64,000 bases of DNA from Kiloniellaceae bacterium (GTDB lineage: Bacteria > Pseudomonadota > Alphaproteobacteria > Kiloniellales > J153). The notes beneath the pieces were generated by a model. That model saw only the letters and a list, made by a program, of their open reading frames with translations, was not told where the DNA came from and ran no database searches. This document shows positions 39,518 through 48,552 of the stretch, in pieces. The DNA lies in the NCBI GenBank assembly GCA_021776115.1, contig JAJFGN010000070.1, forward strand, positions 1-64,000. The letters are read 5' to 3'. Position 1 is the stretch's first letter; every line of letters begins with the position of its first letter. Both the position numbers and the translations under genes were made by a program.

Positions 39518-40321
39518 GTGAAGCTAATCCAAGTATCCGATCTGCATTTCGTACCCCCGGGCACGCGCCTCTTTGGGATCGACCCGCGTGCGCGCCTCGC
39601 CGCGGCGGTCCAGGACATCAATGCCAGGCACGCGGACGCGGAGCTTTGCCTTTTCACCGGCGATCTCACGGATCAAGGCGCGCCGGAGTCCTACCGCGCT
39701 TTACGCGAGGTTCTCTCGGAGTTGCGCCTGCCCTACAGGCTGCTCGTGGGCAATCACGACGACCGGGGCAATTTCGCCGCCGTCTTTCCGGAAGCGCCGC
39801 GCGACGAAAACGGGTACGTGCAGTCGATCGTTCCGACCTCCGCGGGCGATCTCATATTGCTCGACACACATGAGCCGGGCTCGGAAGCCGGCTTTTACTG
39901 CGCCCCGCGTCAGGCTTGGCTGCGCGAGCGCCTAGGCGATTCCTCGGGCCGTCCGGTCTATCTTTTCATGCACCACCCACCCTTCGATATCGGTATTCCC
40001 AGCCTGGACCGAATCCGCCTGCTCGAGCCGGAAGGCCTAAGCGCGGCGATAGAGGGCGCGGACGTGCGCCATATCTTCTTCGGCCATGTCCACCGGCCGG
40101 TCAGTGGAAGCTGGCGCGGTATCCCCTATTCGGCCCTGCGTTCGACCGTGCACCAGGTGCCGCTCGACTTCGGCGACAAGCGCTCCATGCCGTATAGTTT
40201 CGAGCCGCCGGCCTATAACGTGATCCTGATCTGCGACGACCTCACCGTCGTGCATCACCACGACTACATGAACCGCGAGATCGTCACGCCCGGCACGGAA
40301 CGCTACAGCGCGGCGGAATAG
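39518..40321 (+). CDS. GpdQ-like metallophosphoesterase (class III phosphodiesterase)
   Basis: 267 residues with all motifs of the dimetal phosphoesterase site: SDLHF, TGDLTDQGAPESY, LLVGNHDDR, FMHHPPFDIGIP and FFGHVHRPVSGSW. The motif set and length match CpdA/GpdQ-type class III cyclic-nucleotide or glycerophosphodiesterases. Placed directly after ugpBAEC, hydrolysis of imported glycerophosphodiesters is the likely role (inference). The start is GTG 39518 and puts the conserved MKLIQVSDLHF at the N-terminus. Confidence 0.85.
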   Translation: MKLIQVSDLHFVPPGTRLFGIDPRARLAAAVQDINARHADAELCLFTGDLTDQGAPESYRALREVLSELRLPYRLLVGNHDDRGNFAAVFPEAPRDENGYVQSIVPTSAGDLILLDTHEPGSEAGFYCAPRQAWLRERLGDSSGRPVYLFMHHPPFDIGIPSLDRIRLLEPEGLSAAIEGADVRHIFFGHVHRPVSGSWRGIPYSALRSTVHQVPLDFGDKRSMPYSFEPPAYNVILICDDLTVVHHHDYMNREIVTPGTERYSAAE

Positions 40322-40390
40322 ACGCCCGCGCGGCTCACCTTTGGCCGCCAAGCCGATTGACGCCGCCCCCCTGGGGTTACAGGATCGCGC

Positions 40391-41341
40391 ATGTCCTGGA
40401 CCGCACCGCCAGGCGCCTGGGGGGCTGCCGATCCGCTATTCCTGCTTTTGATCGCCCTCGGCGTCGAGGGCTATCTCGGCGGCCGCGCGTTGCGCTTCGC
40501 TTGGACCGGGAATCCGCGCCGGGCCCTGGCGGCCTTGTGCCTGGACCTCGCACGCCGTCTCAATCGTCGCGAGCGGCCGCCGGCCGCCCGCCGGCGCCGC
40601 GGCGCCCTGGTTGCCGGGAGTCTTGCCTTCGGCGCGCTCGCGCTGGGATGGACGGTCGGCCTGGTCACGCGCCATTACCCTTTCGCCTGGGCATTGGAAT
40701 TGTTTGTACTCGTCCTCCTGATAGACCAGCGCGCGACTTGGCGTCAGGGCGAGGCGGTGCAGGGCGCCCTGGCCAGCGGCAGTCTGGTGCGCGCGCGCGA
40801 GGTTCTGCGCCCCCTGGCGATCGAGGCAGCGGCGCCGGCGGACATCGAAAGGCTGGACAGCGGGGGGATCGTCGGCGCGGCGCTAGAGGCGCTCGGCCGC
40901 CGCTTTGCCGGGCGCTTGATGGCGCCGGTCCTGTGGTATGTCGTGCTCGGTCTGCCGGGGCTATTCTTACAACAAACCGCCTATGTCATGGCCGCCACTT
41001 TGAGCGTGCAGGATATCGGCGGCGGGAAAGGGGCCGGACCCGGCGCGGGCCCTTATGGCGATGCTGCCCGGTCGCTGGCCCGCGCGGTTGCTTTGCTGCC
41101 GGATGTTCTGGGCGCCATCCTTCTGTCGTCCGCCGCCGCCTTTGTGCCTGGCGGGCGCGGCGCGGCCGGATTAAGACGCGCGTTTAAGGGCAACGGCGCC
41201 GCAGCTGCCGCGCTTTCGGCCACGCTGGCGGATGTTGGCGCGCCCTTGCGCCTCAACCGCGCGCTGGTCGTCTTCGCGGTCGCCTGTCTCATAAACGCCG
41301 GATTGATCGGCGCGCTGGCCTTGCTCCGCCTCGGCTTTTAG
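40391..41341 (+). CDS. Divergent CobD/CbiB-like membrane protein
   Basis: 316 residues, several hydrophobic segments, start ATG 40391. It resembles adenosylcobinamide-phosphate synthase (CobD/CbiB) in layout: ALGVEGYLGG, then IERLDSGGIVGAALEALGRRFAGRLMAPVLWYVVLGLPGLFLQQTAYVMAATL, where usual CbiB has an ESLAEN-type block and APxFWxxxxGLPG with a VNTxDSMIG block. The acidic and Asn residues of those blocks are not kept, so activity is doubtful. The nearby cobS, cobT and CobC-like genes support the cobalamin link. Its stop overlaps the convergent SYLF gene by four bases. Confidence 0.6.
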   Translation: MSWTAPPGAWGAADPLFLLLIALGVEGYLGGRALRFAWTGNPRRALAALCLDLARRLNRRERPPAARRRRGALVAGSLAFGALALGWTVGLVTRHYPFAWALELFVLVLLIDQRATWRQGEAVQGALASGSLVRAREVLRPLAIEAAAPADIERLDSGGIVGAALEALGRRFAGRLMAPVLWYVVLGLPGLFLQQTAYVMAATLSVQDIGGGKGAGPGAGPYGDAARSLARAVALLPDVLGAILLSSAAAFVPGGRGAAGLRRAFKGNGAAAAALSATLADVGAPLRLNRALVVFAVACLINAGLIGALALLRLGF

Positions 41342-42066
41342 TTAGTTCCTTGCGGCAAGGCGGTGCGCAGCTTGTCGGCCTGCGGATTAAAGAACTTGCG
41401 CTCGATCACCACCGCACGGGCCGGGGCCGGCGCGCCGTAGTACTCGTCGTTCCATTTCTCGCGGCTAAATATCTTCGCGCCTTCCAATGCCCCACCGCCG
41501 AACAAGCCGACCGCGCGCGAATAGGCATAGATGTCGGCGCCGACATTGGTCGTGGTTGAGGCCTCGATGCCCGCGCCCAGCGGACCCATGGCGACACTGG
41601 CGTCCGCGCCCAGCTTCATCTCGTTGTTCAGAAGGGCTTCGACCGCGCTATCGGTCATGATCGTGAAGACGACTTCGGAGAGTTGCGCGCCAATCTGCAG
41701 GCCGATGCTGCCGGCGGCCAGTGTATAGAAAGCCGGCGCGCTCCAGGTCCCATCGGCGCCGCGCACCAGAAGGACACCCGAACCGCCCTCGGCACCGACA
41801 ATGAAACCGCCCTTGATCAGTTCCGGAAAGATCAGGACGCCGCGCGCCTTGGACAAGGACTTATGGAACTCCGGCATGCCGGGATCGGTCATCAAGCGTT
41901 CCAGGGAAAAGCGCGACTCTTCAACCAGTTCGTTGCCTTTGGTTTCTGCCTCGGCTGGCCGTGGTGTGGCGCTTAACGCCATAATCAGCGTGAGCGACGC
42001 GAGAATTAAAGTGGCGTGGCGGGCCAGGTTCTGGGCGGCGCGCGCCTTCCATTGGATGCGCTTCAT
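41338..42066 (-). CDS. SYLF (Ysc84) domain lipid-binding protein, secreted
   Basis: 242 residues. The N-terminus has a signal-like segment (TLILASLTLIMALSATPRPAEA). The SYLF domain covers the rest: LSKARGVLIFPELIKGGFIVGAEGGSGVLLVRG, GSIGLQIGAQLSEVVFTIMTD and ADASVAMGPLGAGIEAS, then AYSRAVGLFGGGALEGAKIFSREKWNDEYYG. SYLF domains bind phosphoinositides or other lipids in known proteins; the bacterial role is unclear. Convergent with the CobD-like gene; stops overlap. Confidence 0.88.
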   Translation of the reverse strand: MKRIQWKARAAQNLARHATLILASLTLIMALSATPRPAEAETKGNELVEESRFSLERLMTDPGMPEFHKSLSKARGVLIFPELIKGGFIVGAEGGSGVLLVRGADGTWSAPAFYTLAAGSIGLQIGAQLSEVVFTIMTDSAVEALLNNEMKLGADASVAMGPLGAGIEASTTTNVGADIYAYSRAVGLFGGGALEGAKIFSREKWNDEYYGAPAPARAVVIERKFFNPQADKLRTALPQGTN

Positions 42067-42182
42067 GGTATCAAATCGCTTCCGTTTCTCGAGTTATCGG
42101 GTGGGGCCGAATCGGCCTCGGCTAGCACGATTCTAACAGTTTCGCCCCAGAACGGAATCCCCTTCGCGCCGATGACTCAAAG

Positions 42183-42860
42183 TTAGCTGCGGCTCCAATC
42201 CAGGGTGCGGGGTGCGGCGTTGACCAGGCGTACCCGCCATACGCCATGGTCGTCCGGGGCGTGACTGCCCGCGGTCCCATGAATGTGGTCGAGGCAGGTC
42301 AGTGCGCAATTGTCGATCGCAAAGGATAAGGCGCGCTCCGGCTCCAGGCCCAGAGCGAGCGACAGGGCAGAGCGGATCGTGCCACCGTGCGTGACGGCAA
42401 CGATATCGCGCCCAGCGTGGGCGTGCGACAGGCGTTCGACCGTCTCGACGACACGATTCGTGAGATCGACGAAGCTCTCGCCGTTCGGCGGAGCCTCGTG
42501 TGCCGGCGCCAGCCAGAACCGGTGCCAGGTGCCGTCGCGGCTATTATTCAATTCTTCGGCACTCAATCCCTGCCAGTCACCCATGTGCTGTTCCGCCAAG
42601 GACGCTTCGATCAGGCGTTCCGGCGGTGCTTCGTCGAAGAGGTGTTCCAGGATAGAATCGGCCGTGCGGTGGGTGCGCTTGAGGTGGCTGGTCACCCAAA
42701 TCGCTCCGCGCGGCAGAATGCCGGCTAGGCGTCGAAAGGTTTCGACATCCGAACAGTCGCAATCGTGATCGTCCTGGCCATAAATGGCGCCGCCGTGACC
42801 CACGACCGGGGCGTGGCGAATCCACCACCAGCGGGTTGTGGTCGTTTCGGGCGCGCTCAT
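42183..42860 (-). CDS. Histidine phosphatase, probable alpha-ribazole phosphatase (CobC-like)
   Basis: 225 residues of the phosphoglycerate-mutase-like histidine phosphatase family. The catalytic His is in WWWIRHAPVVGHGG (usual RHG, here RHA), and the second site is VAVTHGGTIRSAL. Family-wide acid/base Glu in AEQHMGDWQGLSAEEL. It starts four bases inside cobS (ATGA overlap), so coupling with cobS and a role in removing the phosphate of alpha-ribazole-phosphate (or adenosylcobalamin-5'-phosphate) are likely, not proven. Confidence 0.75.
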   Translation of the reverse strand: MSAPETTTTRWWWIRHAPVVGHGGAIYGQDDHDCDCSDVETFRRLAGILPRGAIWVTSHLKRTHRTADSILEHLFDEAPPERLIEASLAEQHMGDWQGLSAEELNNSRDGTWHRFWLAPAHEAPPNGESFVDLTNRVVETVERLSHAHAGRDIVAVTHGGTIRSALSLALGLEPERALSFAIDNCALTCLDHIHGTAGSHAPDDHGVWRVRLVNAAPRTLDWSRS

Positions 42861-43627
42861 GCCAGCGCCACCACGACGAGCAGCACCGCCGTTTGCGCGG
42901 CCTGCTCCGCCGCACCCAGGACATCCCCGGTGTAGCCGCCGATTTGCGCGCGGGCCAAGAGGGCGATCGTGGCCGCGGCTGCGCCGGCCGCGAAAATGGC
43001 GACAAGTCCGGCGCCGGGCCCGAGCGTAAGCAGAGCCATGACCGCGCCCAGGCCGGCCGCCGTGGCTGCGTGCCCGGTCTCGGGGCGGCCAACGCGGGCG
43101 GCCAGGCCATCGCCGCGCGCAAGCGGTAGGGCCGCCATGATCGCCGGCAGGACCGCGCGCGAGAGGGCGTGCGCGCCGATCAGGGCCAGGAGGACGGTTC
43201 CGGCCGCTCCAATCTCGGCCAGGGCACCGGCGCGCAAAGCGACCGACAGAACCACGGCGAGCACGCCGTAAGTCCCGATATGGCTGTCGTGCATGATCTC
43301 CAGCTTGCGGGCGCGCTCCGCGCCGCCGCCGAAACCGTCGGCGACATCGGCCAGACCGTCCTCGTGCAACGCCCCGGTTAGCAGGATGGACGCACTCAAG
43401 GCGACCAGGGCGCCGGTAAGCGGCGGCAGGCCCAGCCCCTGGGCCAGCCAGAAGGCGAAGGCGCCCCCCAGGGCGACCCCGACGCCGACAAGCGGCAGGA
43501 CGCGGGTGGCGCGCGCCATCTCGCCGGTTTCCGGAATCCGGCTCCTGCCCAACGGTAGGCGGGTCAGCAACCCGGTGGCGAGCATGAAGTCGCGCCACCA
43601 GAGCGACAGGGGTAAAGAGTGACTCAT
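42857..43627 (-). CDS. cobS: Adenosylcobinamide-GDP ribazoletransferase CobS
   Basis: Cobalamin synthase: joins adenosylcobinamide-GDP to alpha-ribazole in the inner membrane. About 256 residues (start ATG 43627; the frame is open 7 codons further). The Asp-rich motif LLTGALHEDGLADVADGFGGG is diagnostic; HDSHIGTYGVLAVVLSVALR and the membrane segments at the C-terminus follow. It is divergent from cobT by about 170 bp and overlaps the CobC-like gene downstream. Confidence 0.93.
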   Translation of the reverse strand: MSHSLPLSLWWRDFMLATGLLTRLPLGRSRIPETGEMARATRVLPLVGVGVALGGAFAFWLAQGLGLPPLTGALVALSASILLTGALHEDGLADVADGFGGGAERARKLEIMHDSHIGTYGVLAVVLSVALRAGALAEIGAAGTVLLALIGAHALSRAVLPAIMAALPLARGDGLAARVGRPETGHAATAAGLGAVMALLTLGPGAGLVAIFAAGAAAATIALLARAQIGGYTGDVLGAAEQAAQTAVLLVVVALA

Positions 43628-43796
43628 TGCGGCGATTCTGGCGGTCATTCCCAGGAAATTCCGGTGATTCTACCCCGGTGGTTATAGGGCCGCCACACGT
43701 CCTGGCAAGGCGGGGCTGCGGCAGCATGTTATCGCCCTTGCGCCCGGTCGCCGGGCGCGGCATGTCTTGCCCCGCTTGAGAAGAGAGGACTCCGAT

Positions 43797-44819
43797 ATGA
43801 GCGAGACGGCGCCCACTACTTTCGCGGAGATTCGTGCCCTTTTGGACCAACTGCCGGGGCCCGACCTCGCGGCCGGCCGGGCCGCCGCCGCGCGCGAGGC
43901 GCAGCTCACCAAACCGGCCGGCGCGCTTGGCCGGCTTGAAGACTTGGCGCAATGGCTGGCGACCTGGCAAGGCCGGCATCCGCCGCGCATCGAGCGGCCC
44001 TACGCGGCGGTTTTCGCCGGGAACCACGGGGTTGCGGCGCGCGGCGTTTCCGCCTACCCGGCGGAAGTGACGAAGCAGATGGTGCGGAATTTTATTGACG
44101 GCGGGGCAGCGGTGAATCAGCTCTGCGTCTTGGTCGACGCCGACCTGCGCGTTTACGAGCTGGCCCTGGACGAGCCAACCCACGATTTCACCGAACGGCC
44201 GGCGATGGAAGAGGAAGACTGCGCCCGCGCCATCGCCTACGGCATGATAGCGGTCGAGGAGGGAATCGATCTTCTGTGTCTGGGCGAGATGGGTATCGGC
44301 AACACGACCAGCGCGGCCGCGCTTTGCCATGCCCTGTTCGGGGGCGCGGCGGCCGATTGGGCGGGGCGCGGCACCGGTATCGACGACGCGCGCCTGATCC
44401 ACAAGACGGCCTTGATCGAAACCGCGGTTGCTAAGCACCGGCTGGCCATGACCGATCCGCTGGAGATCCTGCGCTACCTTGGTGGTTTTGAGCTCGCGGC
44501 CATCCTGGGCGCCATCATGGCCGCACGTTTGGCGCGTACACCGGTTGTGCTCGACGGATACGCTTGCACCGCGGCGGCGGCGGTGCTGCACGCTCTGGAT
44601 GGACACGCCCTGGATCACTGCGTCGTCGCGCATATGTCGGTCGAGCCGGGCCACGCCCGCCTGCTGGAGCGGATCGGGCAGCGGCCAATTCTGGATCTAG
44701 GTATGCGTTTGGGCGAGGCTTCGGGGGCCGTGCTCGCGGTGCCGCTGCTCAAGGCCGCCTGCGCTTGTCACAGCGGTATGGCGAGCTTTGCCGACGCGGG
44801 TGTCAGCGGTCCGGGTTGA
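43797..44819 (+). CDS. cobT: Nicotinate-nucleotide-dimethylbenzimidazole phosphoribosyltransferase CobT
   Basis: Makes alpha-ribazole phosphate for the lower ligand of B12. 340 residues, full length. Motifs: KPAGALGRLEDLAQWLATWQG, FAGNHGVAARGVSAYPAEVTKQMV, LGEMGIGNTTSAAAL, and the catalytic Glu in LGMRLGEASGAVLAVPLLKAA. The start ATG 43797 has GAGAGGAC upstream; the frame is open 10 codons earlier without a better site. No B12 riboswitch pattern is visible in the 170 bp before it. Confidence 0.95.
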   Translation: MSETAPTTFAEIRALLDQLPGPDLAAGRAAAAREAQLTKPAGALGRLEDLAQWLATWQGRHPPRIERPYAAVFAGNHGVAARGVSAYPAEVTKQMVRNFIDGGAAVNQLCVLVDADLRVYELALDEPTHDFTERPAMEEEDCARAIAYGMIAVEEGIDLLCLGEMGIGNTTSAAALCHALFGGAAADWAGRGTGIDDARLIHKTALIETAVAKHRLAMTDPLEILRYLGGFELAAILGAIMAARLARTPVVLDGYACTAAAAVLHALDGHALDHCVVAHMSVEPGHARLLERIGQRPILDLGMRLGEASGAVLAVPLLKAACACHSGMASFADAGVSGPG

Positions 44820-44883
44820 GCGCGCGGCCGGCGTCTTGACCTAAATCAATGCCGCCGTGCGCGATGCCGCGCAACCTTAAGCC

Positions 44884-45459
44884 ATGACAGACGCGGTGCA
44901 GAGGGGCAGGACCGCGCCCGAGGCAATCCAGATTCTTTGGCGTGAGCACGCCAATATCTCTCGCGTCCTGACCTGCCTGGAAGATCTGGTGAGCGATGCC
45001 GCCGCACCGCTCGAGATGGATCGGCTGCGCGCGATTTTCGATTACATGGAAGGTTTCGCCGATACCCTCCATCACCCGAAGGAAGAGCATTATCTTTTGC
45101 CCGCTCTCGTCCGGCGGAAGCCGGATCTTGCGCTCCTCGTCCAGAAAATCCAAGAGGAGCACGACGAGAGCGCGGCTGTGATGACCGATCTTCGGCGCAG
45201 TTTCGAAGCCTGCCGGCGCGACCCTGGCGCCGCGCCTCATTTTCGCGCCCTGGCCAAGGACTATGTCGATTTTCAGCGCCGCCACATGATGCGCGAGGAT
45301 CAAGGTCTCTTGCCGGTGGCGCTGGAGGTATTGACCGATGCGGACATGGACGCCCTCAACCAGGCTTTTACCCGCGCCGAGGACCCCTTGATCGGGGCGG
45401 AGCACCAGGGCGAGTTTCAGCGCCTTTTCGACGCCATCGTCTCGGACTCGCCGCCCTAG
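44884..45459 (+). CDS. Hemerythrin HHE-domain protein
   Basis: 191 residues, a four-helix hemerythrin-type protein. Candidate di-iron ligands: His22 in WREHANIS, His63/His64 and Glu67 or Glu68 in TLHHPKEEHYLLP, His69, the EEHDESA motif in helix 3 and HMMREDQGLLPVA in helix 4. Roles in this family include oxygen binding, sensing and iron-sulfur repair; which applies here is not clear. A repeat block begins at its stop, and the ABC-exporter genes are convergent. Confidence 0.85.
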   Translation: MTDAVQRGRTAPEAIQILWREHANISRVLTCLEDLVSDAAAPLEMDRLRAIFDYMEGFADTLHHPKEEHYLLPALVRRKPDLALLVQKIQEEHDESAAVMTDLRRSFEACRRDPGAAPHFRALAKDYVDFQRRHMMREDQGLLPVALEVLTDADMDALNQAFTRAEDPLIGAEHQGEFQRLFDAIVSDSPP

Positions 45460-45479
45460 TGTGGTGGAACAGAAATGCG
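45457..45479 (+). repeat. Short dispersed repeat at the hemerythrin stop
   Basis: CTAGTG then GTGGAACAGAA; matches the block after the mutS stop (3389-3411) at about 19 of 23 positions. It covers most of the 25 bp between the two convergent stop codons. Confidence 0.45.
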
Positions 45480-45484
45480 TGTTT

Positions 45485-46330
45485 CTACTCGCCGACCTGC
45501 AGCAAGAGGCCGCGCCGCCGCGCGACGTGAAAGGCGTAGAGGAATAAGCCGGCCCCGATAGCCAAGTAGACCAGGACAAGTCCAAAACCATGGGCCAAGA
45601 GGTCGAAGCGTATCGTGCCGTCTATGAGAATGGCGCGCATGCCCTCGAACACCGGGGCGCTGGGCAAGGTCCAAGCCACGATCTGAAGCCACTCCGGCAA
45701 AACCGAAACCGGGTAGTAAATAGCGCTAACCGGCGCGATCAGAAAGATCGCCAGCCAGGCCACGCTTTCCGCGCCTTGGCCTACCCGCAAAATCAAGGCG
45801 CACACCATCATCCCGATCGCCCAACCGAATATCAAAAGAATGGCGAAGAAGCCGATTAACGGCAAGCCGAGGTCGAAAAGGTTCGCTTTATAGAACACGA
45901 TTGCTAGGCCGGCCGCCGGCAACACGCCGATCAAGGTCCGCAGCAAGCTCATGGCCATCAGCGACAACAGGAATTCGCTTGGACGCAGGGGGCTGACCGA
46001 TAGGTTGCCCAGGTTGCGCGACCAGACTTCCTCCAGGAACGATAGGCTGAAGCCGAGTTGGCCCCGGAACAAAACATCCCACAACAGAACCGCGGAAATC
46101 AGCAATCCCGCGGCCTGCGCGATGTAAGAGCTGTTGGTCAGCAGGAAGCGTGTGATGAAACCCCAGAGGATCATCTGAATGGTCGGCCAATACATCAGCT
46201 CGAAAATACGCGGCCACGAGGTACGCATCAGATAAACGTGACGAAGGACCATCGCGGCGATCCGCGATAGTGCGCGGCTAACGGCACCCGGCGTCGCGGG
46301 CGCTGCGATGTTTGCGGTGTTGTCGCTCAT
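45485..46330 (-). CDS. ABC-2 type transporter permease
   Basis: 281 residues, about six hydrophobic segments, of the ABC-2 family used to export polysaccharides, lipids or drugs. Its start ATG 46330 overlaps the preceding ATPase stop by four bases, so the two form one exporter. A polar N-terminus is followed by LRHVYLMRTSWPRIFELMYWPTIQMILWGF, LSFLEEVWSRNLGNLSVSPLRPSEFLLSL and VSAIYYPVSVLPEWLQ, which are typical of the NodJ/ABC-2 branch. The substrate is not evident. Confidence 0.88.
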   Translation of the reverse strand: MSDNTANIAAPATPGAVSRALSRIAAMVLRHVYLMRTSWPRIFELMYWPTIQMILWGFITRFLLTNSSYIAQAAGLLISAVLLWDVLFRGQLGFSLSFLEEVWSRNLGNLSVSPLRPSEFLLSLMAMSLLRTLIGVLPAAGLAIVFYKANLFDLGLPLIGFFAILLIFGWAIGMMVCALILRVGQGAESVAWLAIFLIAPVSAIYYPVSVLPEWLQIVAWTLPSAPVFEGMRAILIDGTIRFDLLAHGFGLVLVYLAIGAGLFLYAFHVARRRGLLLQVGE

Positions 46331-47112
46331 CGTGCCGCGACCTCCCGCAAGCTTTGCGCCTCCGGTACGGGACCTCGCGGCCGTTCCGCGCCGCGCGCGA
46401 TATCGAGGAAGACTTCCTCCATGTTGTTGCGGTCGTAGCGTTCGATTAACTCGCTCGGCGCGCCCCGGTCGACGATCCGGCCTTGGCGCATCATGAGCAC
46501 CTGGTCGGCCAGGCGTTCGACTTCCGCCATGTTGTGCGACGCGAGCAATATGGCGCAACCGCTACGCGCCCGATAGGCTTTGAGGTAGCCGCGCATCCAA
46601 TCTGCGGTGTCCGGATCGAGCGAGGCCGTGGGCTCGTCCAGCAACAACAATTCAGGTTTGTTGATAAGAGCTTTGGCCAGCGACACGCGAGTTTTCTGTC
46701 CGGCCGAGAGTTGGCCGCCGGGTTTCTTGAGAAGATCTTTCAGATCCAGATCGTGGGCCAGCTCGGCCAGGCGAGCTCTGGGGGCTCCGACGCCATAGAG
46801 CCGGCCAAAGAAAAGCAGGTTCTGCTCAACCGTCAGCCGCCGTGGCAGATCGACATAGGGCGAGGAAAAATTGATTCGATGCAGGACACGATAGCGATGG
46901 CGCACCATGTCGTGACCCAGTATGCGGATATGTCCAGCGCTTGGTAAGACCAAACCCAGCAGCATGGAGATGGTCGTGGTCTTACCCGCGCCGTTCGCGC
47001 CTAGCAACGCCACGGTTTCGCCGTGTGCGACGCTAAAGGACGCGTCCTGCACGGCCGGTACGCCGTTGAACGATTTAGCTAGATGCGAGACTTCGACAAC
47101 GGAATTGGACAT
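46327..47112 (-). CDS. ABC transporter ATP-binding protein (exporter)
   Basis: About 261 residues from ATG 47112 (the frame is open 14 codons further). Walker A LLGANGAGKTTTISMLLGL, signature QLSAGQKTRVSLAKALI, Walker B LLLLDEPTASLDPDT, switch His in LLASHNMAEVE. The signature SAGQK replaces the common SGGQ. Neighbouring permease and layout are of the NodI/ABC-2 or drug-exporter type. The C-terminus after ELIERYDRNNMEEVFLDIARG is typical of these ATPases. Confidence 0.9.
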   Translation of the reverse strand: MSNSVVEVSHLAKSFNGVPAVQDASFSVAHGETVALLGANGAGKTTTISMLLGLVLPSAGHIRILGHDMVRHRYRVLHRINFSSPYVDLPRRLTVEQNLLFFGRLYGVGAPRARLAELAHDLDLKDLLKKPGGQLSAGQKTRVSLAKALINKPELLLLDEPTASLDPDTADWMRGYLKAYRARSGCAILLASHNMAEVERLADQVLMMRQGRIVDRGAPSELIERYDRNNMEEVFLDIARGAERPRGPVPEAQSLREVAAR

Positions 47113-47186
47113 GCCTTCGATATGGCATCCTTTGGCGCCTGGGACCAGTGGCAACGCGAATTTACGAGCCGCCGCGCGGGTCTTTG

Positions 47187-48413
47187 CTATGCGGACCGCT
47201 TCGCCTGGCCCGGTTTGAGCAGGTCGTCAATCAAATAGCCTTGATAAAGAGATATGCCCAGGGCCTTGCCGGTTTCGAAGGCCAGCTCATCGTCGCATCG
47301 GATCAAGATGACGCGCTTTGGATCGATTGCCTTCACGGCCTCGCGAATTTCACTGTCCTCGCGCATCGCGCTTTCGTGGAGCTCCGGGCTCCATATGAGT
47401 TTCGCCAGGTCGACGCCCAAGCGTTCGGTGTTTATCAAAGGCAAGGATTGGTAGGTTAGCCCGTCCAGGCAAAACCGATAGCGACGTTCGCGTAAGAAAC
47501 CCCGGTAAAACAAAAACGCGTCGAGATCGGCCAGGATGTCGATCAACTGCAACTCGATGACGACCGTCTGGCGTGCGTCGGCGCTCAATTCCCGGTCGAA
47601 GATCAGAAACTCCGGCGAGGCCAAGCTTGCGACATTGAGGTTGACGCTAAAGGCTTTGCTGAGCGACGAATCGTCTTTGTGACCAAGGAAGTTGATTACC
47701 CGGCGATCAAGATGGGCGGTCAAGTCTTGAAACAACCAGCGATTCCCATGGATGTCGATGTCCGGGGTCAGGATCTCCCGCAGTGCCGCCATCGAGGTGA
47801 AGACTTCCGAGAAGACGGGTTGGGGCGCTTTTCCCGGTGCGACGGCGCAGACCTGTTGCCGGCGAATCATGTTGGTCAGGTCGGCCTGCGCGATGGCGGT
47901 TTGGATGTTGCTAAGGGCCTTGGGATCTAGTGTCCGCTCAGCCGGTTCCGATGGGCTTTGCGGTGCTCCCACCGTGTCGCTCGAGGTTATCCTACGGGCG
48001 GTTTCTTGTGCCGCGCGCGCGAAATCCAGGAGCGTACCGTACGACTTCGCCAAGTCGAACCGCCGGCAGAAACCTTTGAGATCTTCCCCCGTGTCTCTAA
48101 CGATCGGATCGGCGGCGTACAAATTCTTTAGATAAGAAAGCGCGCGATTGATGATCTCAGGGCCCGCATCCTTGCAAACAACAACGAAATCGTCGTTGCT
48201 CAGTCGAAACAGGGCGCCATCGAACCCGCTTACTAGCGGCTCGAACGCAAGGGCGGCGATGTGAAGGCGTTGGATCTGTCGGCTCTGTGGTCGCAGCGCC
48301 GACATACGCAAATGCAACGCGTGCCGGCCTGCCGTGTGCTTTTCTAGCCGCTGAACGTAGTCGGTTAGGGCAGCCTCTTGCTGGCCCGGTAGCACCCGTT
48401 TGCCGGCGATCAT
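47187..48413 (-). CDS. Protein with degenerate GGDEF- and EAL-like domains
   Basis: 408 residues. A short N-terminal region has ALFRLSNDDFVVVCKDAG, where an active diguanylate cyclase would have GGDEF. The C-terminal 170 residues read like a worn EAL domain: IELQLIDILADLDAFLFYRGFLRERRYRFCLDGLTYQSLPLINTERLGVDLAKLIW in place of the EAL-x-R and DDFGTG-type metal sites, ending ALGISLYQGYLIDDLL (usual GxxxxQGYxF). Catalytic residues are missing, so c-di-GMP turnover is unlikely; a receptor or scaffold role is possible (inference). Divergent from the phosphatase gene. Confidence 0.7.
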   Translation of the reverse strand: MIAGKRVLPGQQEAALTDYVQRLEKHTAGRHALHLRMSALRPQSRQIQRLHIAALAFEPLVSGFDGALFRLSNDDFVVVCKDAGPEIINRALSYLKNLYAADPIVRDTGEDLKGFCRRFDLAKSYGTLLDFARAAQETARRITSSDTVGAPQSPSEPAERTLDPKALSNIQTAIAQADLTNMIRRQQVCAVAPGKAPQPVFSEVFTSMAALREILTPDIDIHGNRWLFQDLTAHLDRRVINFLGHKDDSSLSKAFSVNLNVASLASPEFLIFDRELSADARQTVVIELQLIDILADLDAFLFYRGFLRERRYRFCLDGLTYQSLPLINTERLGVDLAKLIWSPELHESAMREDSEIREAVKAIDPKRVILIRCDDELAFETGKALGISLYQGYLIDDLLKPGQAKRSA

Positions 48414-48552
48414 AGGCTTTGTTTTCCGGTTGAGAGTTAGGCATTAGGAAACCATGATCTTGCTCAGGCGGCATTGAGATTTTGTTAATGTCGCTGCGTT
48501 CAAGACATGAAATGCAACTTAAAATGGCAATCTAGATGTTCCAGATTTTCCC

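Noticed and set aside
43649-43796. Cobalamin riboswitch before cobT or cobS
   Set aside because: No B12-box-like sequence or conserved stem pattern could be found in this short spacer.
42183-44654. 823-codon frame covering CobC-like, cobS and cobT regions
   Set aside because: Only its last 225 codons form a real gene; the rest is out-of-frame translation of cobS and antisense of cobT.
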